From assembly GCA_910577115.1 (NCBI GenBank), contig CAJTMC010000034.1, positions 1 through 42,737 of the forward strand: 42,737 nucleotides of DNA, written 5' to 3'. The notes beneath the pieces were generated by a model, which saw nothing but the letters and a program-made list of their open reading frames with translations, had not been told where the DNA came from and made no database searches. The position numbers and the translations under genes are program-made. Position 1 is the first letter of the stretch; each line of letters begins with the position of its first letter. This document shows, in pieces, positions 39,384 to 42,737 of the stretch. Source of the stretch: an uncultured Lachnospiraceae bacterium (GTDB taxonomy: Bacteria; Bacillota; Clostridia; Lachnospirales; Lachnospiraceae).

Positions 39384-42341
39384 TTATTCCTTCCCCATCA
39401 TGTACGTTTCCCCGAACGCAACCAGCTCCTCAAGGGAATAAAAATGACACTGCCGCAAAACCCCATCTCCATAATCAAACACAAGCATCCCGTCTGATAT
39501 ATCACAAAGTCCCCGCAGCGTTGCAATCGTCTGTAGTTTTTCATCAAGCAAAAGTCCATATCGCCGACCTGACGTACTAATATATTCCGTAATCAGATAA
39601 TCTCCAAATTGTGACACATATGTCAGATAATCTTCCGTTTCCAATGTGCCAACCTGTTTCCCTGACTCCGCCAAATAAACCTGCGGCGCATCATGCAGCG
39701 AAGATGTTATCCTGTATTTCTCCGTATAAAACTCCTCATACAAATCCTTATCCGGCGCTTCCCACTGTTCTTCCATTATCAGCAAGCCATCCGCCGCGCT
39801 GTACTCCCGCCGCATGCCGTCATACCATATCACTTCCAGCCATGAATCGTTTTCATTCCTTCGAAACTGCTGGTCATAAATATTCTCTTTATCCGGAAGC
39901 TCTGTCTCCGCAATCAGCGTTCCATCCGTTCCATAAATCTGAAAGCCCTGATAGCTAAACAACATTGCGGTCTTTTTGTCACTGCTGATGCGTGCCTCAT
40001 CATGTGCATACCTTGCATCATAAGAAAAAACCGTCTCTCCTTTCCCGCTCTCCAGCTGCAAAATCCGAAGCATCGGATCACTGCGATTTCCAACAACCGC
40101 AAAGCCCTCTGCCAAAGCCACAAACTCACATTTTTTATCACACACATTGGTTGACATCAATCCGGCTCCGCTGTCATAGAAAGAAAAGCAATTGTCCTCT
40201 GTCGCAATCAGCGTATACTCTTTTCCGCCAATATTCTTCACCGAAAATCCGGCAATATCCGCATCATTCGAAAACGCCATCTCAAGCTCGGTCATTGTTT
40301 CCGTATCAATTCGCTCAATCAATTTCCCTGCCGCAAGATAAATTCCATTTTCATCTGCCTGTAAATACAGCTTATCCAACGTTTCATAGCCGCCCACGTA
40401 AGCTCCCTTTTCCACATCAATCATACCAAACTGCGATTTTCCGCTTTCCTGTGCCGTAAACGCGAAATAATTTCCGCAAAAGCCGCCTGAAAAACTGTTG
40501 TATTCTGAATCCTCATAAAGAATCAAATCATTGTCAGAATTTGCACAATCATAAATCACAAATCCGCCGTTGCTAAAGCTGACGGCAAGCATACTTCCAT
40601 CCGCATTTAACGCAAAAATATCTCTTTTCGCATCTGCAAAAATGTCATTTGCCGGAACTGTAAGATGTCTGCCCTCAAATGAGCATTCCGCAAGCTTTTC
40701 TCCGTCCGCACTTTTGTATACAACCGCATAATCATGATCCCTGTTGACTGCCGCTATGACACTTCTATCTGCTGATATTGCAAGTGTTGTCGCAGTATCG
40801 CCTGTCCAAACCACCTGCCCCGTTTCAACATCACAGCAAGTCACTCCGTCTGCTCCTGCATAAACAATATGCATCTCGTCCAAAAACACGCAATCCGCCA
40901 AAGCAGACTCCTGCGTCGGAAATGACGCAAGCTTTTGCAGATTCTCCAGTTCAAATATTGCAGTCTCATACGCATATACAACAGCAAGACGCGTACCCTT
41001 TGGCGAAACCGAAATGTCAAACGGTGCACTTGAAAGCGCCAACGTATCGAGCGGTTTAAAATCCTGCGACAAATCATATACGCCAAGCGCCTGAGACAAC
41101 GCCGCCTGTGCCTGCGCCGTTACGGGGGCATTGAAAATACTCTTTTCATCAGGGATTGCCTGTAATGCATAGGAAACTGCCGATGAAATATCGCCCTCCG
41201 CCAATGCATTGGCAGAATACTCTGAAAGCGCAAGCGCCGTCTGACGCTGCTCTAATTGTTTCAGACCGACAAAGGTAAAGGCCGCACCGATAAAAAGCAT
41301 TGTTGTCAGAAATGCTGTTGAAGCAATCATCCGTCTCTTATGGCGGATTGCTCTGATATCCCGTTTATGCAGGTATAAAAATGCCTCAAGCATCTCTTTT
41401 GCCGTCTGATACCGCTCGCCCGGCTGGGGATTCATCGCCTTTTGCAAAATCAGGGAAACTGCCTCACTGCATATGCTCTTGTCCAGCGGTTTTACATCTC
41501 TTGCATCCTGCTCGGGACGAATGCCTGACAGCAGATGATAGAGCGTCGCGCCAAGACTGTATATGTCCGAGCGCACATCCAGCAAAATTCCTTTTTGAGA
41601 ACCTGCTGTCAGCTTCAAATCGGGCAGTGAGCCCCCTGCGCCCTCATCAACCGCAGTTCCCTCGTCAACCGCAGTCCCTTCATCGACCGCGGTTTCGTCC
41701 TCAATTTCCTGTTGTTTTTTATTCAATAGCGTCTCTTTTAACGCAGTTCCTTTTATTGTCGTCCCTGACCTTACTGCTGCCGCCTTATTGCTTCTGATAT
41801 AATCCGCGCCATAATGCTCCGGCGAAGCGTACCCCCTGCTAAATCCGACCTTTACCGCTCCTTCCTCGCCTAATGCAAGCGCAATGTTAAAGTCAATCAG
41901 GCACACGTCGCCATTTGGACGCAGCATAATATTCGCCGGCTTAATATCGCCGTGTAAGATACCATAGGGCAGTTGACTGTGCAGATAATCCAATGCCTCC
42001 AAAAGCTGACACGCCCATCGAATAACATCAGGCTGTGAGGGACGCTGACCTCTTCCGATCATCTTGTCCAAGCTCTCGCCCTCAATATAGTCCATCACCG
42101 TATAGACCGTATCATCCTTCGGAACAAAATCATAGACCTGAGGAATATAGGTATGGCTTAAGCCCTTTAATAAATCGACCTCCCTGCGCAGTTTTTCTTC
42201 ACCCACGCTGAGTTTTCGCTTATCAGCCTTTAATACAATCGGTTTCCGTAATCGGATGTGCTCTCCCAAATATACGACACCACCACCACCGGCTCCGATT
42301 TTTTCTTTTAATTCATAAATTCCTGCAATTACCTGCGGCAT
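39384..42341 (-). CDS. membrane Ser/Thr protein kinase with extracytoplasmic propeller
   Basis: A 985-residue Hanks-type kinase. The glycine loop is GAGGGGVV (17-24), Lys38 and Glu54 form the salt bridge, the catalytic loop is HGDIKPANIM with Asp132 and Asn137, and the metal Asp150 is in DFN instead of DFG. A SPE motif near 173-175 ends the activation segment. Residues about 180-255 are an insertion with three TAVDEG repeats. One membrane helix (about 339-361) leads to a roughly 600-residue extracytoplasmic part of WD40/PQQ-like propeller repeats. The Arg-Asp of the HRD motif is replaced by Gly-Asp, as in many bacterial PknB-like proteins lacking activation-loop control. A small membrane protein gene precedes it by 36 bases. 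Confidence 0.92.
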   Translation of the reverse strand: MPQVIAGIYELKEKIGAGGGGVVYLGEHIRLRKPIVLKADKRKLSVGEEKLRREVDLLKGLSHTYIPQVYDFVPKDDTVYTVMDYIEGESLDKMIGRGQRPSQPDVIRWACQLLEALDYLHSQLPYGILHGDIKPANIMLRPNGDVCLIDFNIALALGEEGAVKVGFSRGYASPEHYGADYIRSNKAAAVRSGTTIKGTALKETLLNKKQQEIEDETAVDEGTAVDEGTAVDEGAGGSLPDLKLTAGSQKGILLDVRSDIYSLGATLYHLLSGIRPEQDARDVKPLDKSICSEAVSLILQKAMNPQPGERYQTAKEMLEAFLYLHKRDIRAIRHKRRMIASTAFLTTMLFIGAAFTFVGLKQLEQRQTALALSEYSANALAEGDISSAVSYALQAIPDEKSIFNAPVTAQAQAALSQALGVYDLSQDFKPLDTLALSSAPFDISVSPKGTRLAVVYAYETAIFELENLQKLASFPTQESALADCVFLDEMHIVYAGADGVTCCDVETGQVVWTGDTATTLAISADRSVIAAVNRDHDYAVVYKSADGEKLAECSFEGRHLTVPANDIFADAKRDIFALNADGSMLAVSFSNGGFVIYDCANSDNDLILYEDSEYNSFSGGFCGNYFAFTAQESGKSQFGMIDVEKGAYVGGYETLDKLYLQADENGIYLAAGKLIERIDTETMTELEMAFSNDADIAGFSVKNIGGKEYTLIATEDNCFSFYDSGAGLMSTNVCDKKCEFVALAEGFAVVGNRSDPMLRILQLESGKGETVFSYDARYAHDEARISSDKKTAMLFSYQGFQIYGTDGTLIAETELPDKENIYDQQFRRNENDSWLEVIWYDGMRREYSAADGLLIMEEQWEAPDKDLYEEFYTEKYRITSSLHDAPQVYLAESGKQVGTLETEDYLTYVSQFGDYLITEYISTSGRRYGLLLDEKLQTIATLRGLCDISDGMLVFDYGDGVLRQCHFYSLEELVAFGETYMMGKE
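41641..41694. repeat. three 18-bp tandem repeats inside the kinase gene
   Basis: Three imperfect 18-bp units (starting at 41641, 41659 and 41677) encode TAVDEG three times. Copy number can change without losing the frame. Confidence 0.85.
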
Positions 42342-42377
42342 ACGTTCCCTTCACTTCCTGTCAAAACAATTGACTGC

Positions 42378-42536
42378 TTAGATTCTTGGTTTTCCATACT
42401 CCTGCTCCAAACGCTTTTTCAGTCGTTTTCCCGTAAAACAAAATAGAATAACGCATATGACAGCCAAAACGCCTGCCGCCGCCATCACCGCAATTCCTCC
42501 GTAAAAAATCAGTTCACTTGACGATAATCTAACCAT
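42378..42536 (-). CDS. small single-pass membrane protein upstream of the kinase
   Basis: A protein of 52 residues starting MVRLSSSELIFYGG, with a hydrophobic segment (about 10-33) and a basic tail (GKRLKKRLEQEYGKPRI). The ATG at 42536 is preferred to a GTG at 42587 because the predicted transcription start leaves only about nine bases before that GTG. AAAGG lies about 14 bases upstream, a weak site. It is cotranscribed with the kinase and could be a partner or regulator. Family unknown. Confidence 0.65.
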   Translation of the reverse strand: MVRLSSSELIFYGGIAVMAAAGVLAVICVILFCFTGKRLKKRLEQEYGKPRI

Positions 42537-42602
42537 AACAATTTTTTCGCCTTTCTTTTTCTCTGCATCATTTCCCACATCAGACACAATTTTCTACATT
42601 TT

Positions 42603-42631
42603 ATTATATCGTTTGACAATTCTATTGTCAA
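42603..42631 (-). promoter_or_regulatory. consensus sigma-A promoter of the kinase operon
   Basis: TTGACA (42626-42631), 17 bases and TATAAT (42603-42608), both exact. The -35 box is the left half of the inverted repeat TTGACAAT-AGA-ATTGTCAA, a likely operator. Confidence 0.85.
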
Positions 42632-42650
42632 TTCTATTGAGTATGTATTT

Positions 42651-42666
42651 ATATTCTATAGAATAT
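42651..42666. promoter_or_regulatory. 16-bp palindrome upstream of the kinase promoter
   Basis: ATATTCTATAGAATAT is a perfect palindrome about 20 bases upstream of the -35 box, overlapping a second palindrome GAATATATTC (42661-42670). It is a candidate binding site. Confidence 0.5.
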
Positions 42667-42679
42667 ATTCGTTATAAAT

Positions 42680-42704
42680 AAAAAGCACCTGCCAAAGCAG
42701 ATGC
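42680..42704 (-). terminator. terminator of a gene beyond the right edge
   Basis: On the minus strand GCATCTGC pairs with GCAGGTGC around TTTG and is followed by TTTTTATTT. It would end a transcript entering from beyond the window and insulate the kinase operon. Confidence 0.8.
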
Positions 42705-42737
42705 CCACAAAACAATATTCTTTTCCTTTCAAATATC

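Noticed and set aside
41641..41694. CRISPR-like repeats
   Set aside because: Contiguous 18-bp units without spacers, in frame inside the kinase gene.

Overview
The window reads as chromosomal DNA of a butyrate-producing Lachnospiraceae-type Firmicute (Coprococcus/Butyrivibrio-like). The reasons are the operon order thl-crt-hbd-bcd-etfB-etfA, a ptb-buk terminal pathway, Firmicute-type GGAGG ribosome sites, sigma-A promoters, long-form hpf and a Csp-type subtilase. Genus is inference. Nearly all genes are on the minus strand; only ptb and buk are on the plus strand. I see no rRNA, tRNA, CRISPR array or intact transposase.

Region 1 (1-1023) is a graveyard of small elements: the C-terminal relic of an OmpR-type response regulator, unrecognised decayed sequence, a SymE-like small gene, short inverted-repeat elements, and an insertion end that appears to have replaced the C-terminus of the neighbouring subtilase. 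Region 2 (1004-4635) holds the subtilase, a YhcC-type radical SAM protein and a D-lactate dehydrogenase.

Region 3 (4774-15474) is the metabolic core. ptb-buk (plus) converges on flagellin-like and Uma2 genes and then on the thl-crt-(80-aa membrane protein)-hbd-bcd-etfB-etfA operon (minus). Together these encode acetyl-CoA to butyrate with ATP formation at the last step. The thl promoter carries a Rex-like site, and every long spacer of the operon holds a strong stem-loop, two of them followed by copies of the same 43-bp element.

Region 4 (15435-19615) has cell-envelope and dormancy genes: an M23 peptidase, hpf with a 22-bp inverted repeat across its promoter, an intergenic DnaA-box cluster, and an NlpC/P60 hydrolase preceded by two WalR-like boxes.

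Region 5 (19616-34934) carries trxB, a membrane-anchored protein of unknown function, an SDR, a 1207-aa receptor fusing an integral-membrane module, a beta-propeller and an HD-GYP domain, then argS, queH, carB, carA, a MATE transporter and two small unknown genes.

Region 6 (35043-42704) has a short coding relic, a 1286-aa secreted Thr/Glu-rich protein, a 985-aa membrane Ser/Thr kinase with an extracytoplasmic propeller and an 18-bp-repeat insert inside its kinase domain, and a small membrane protein behind a consensus promoter. These last three may form one signalling and surface-protein unit. Start codons were revised wherever a ribosome site clearly favoured an internal start.
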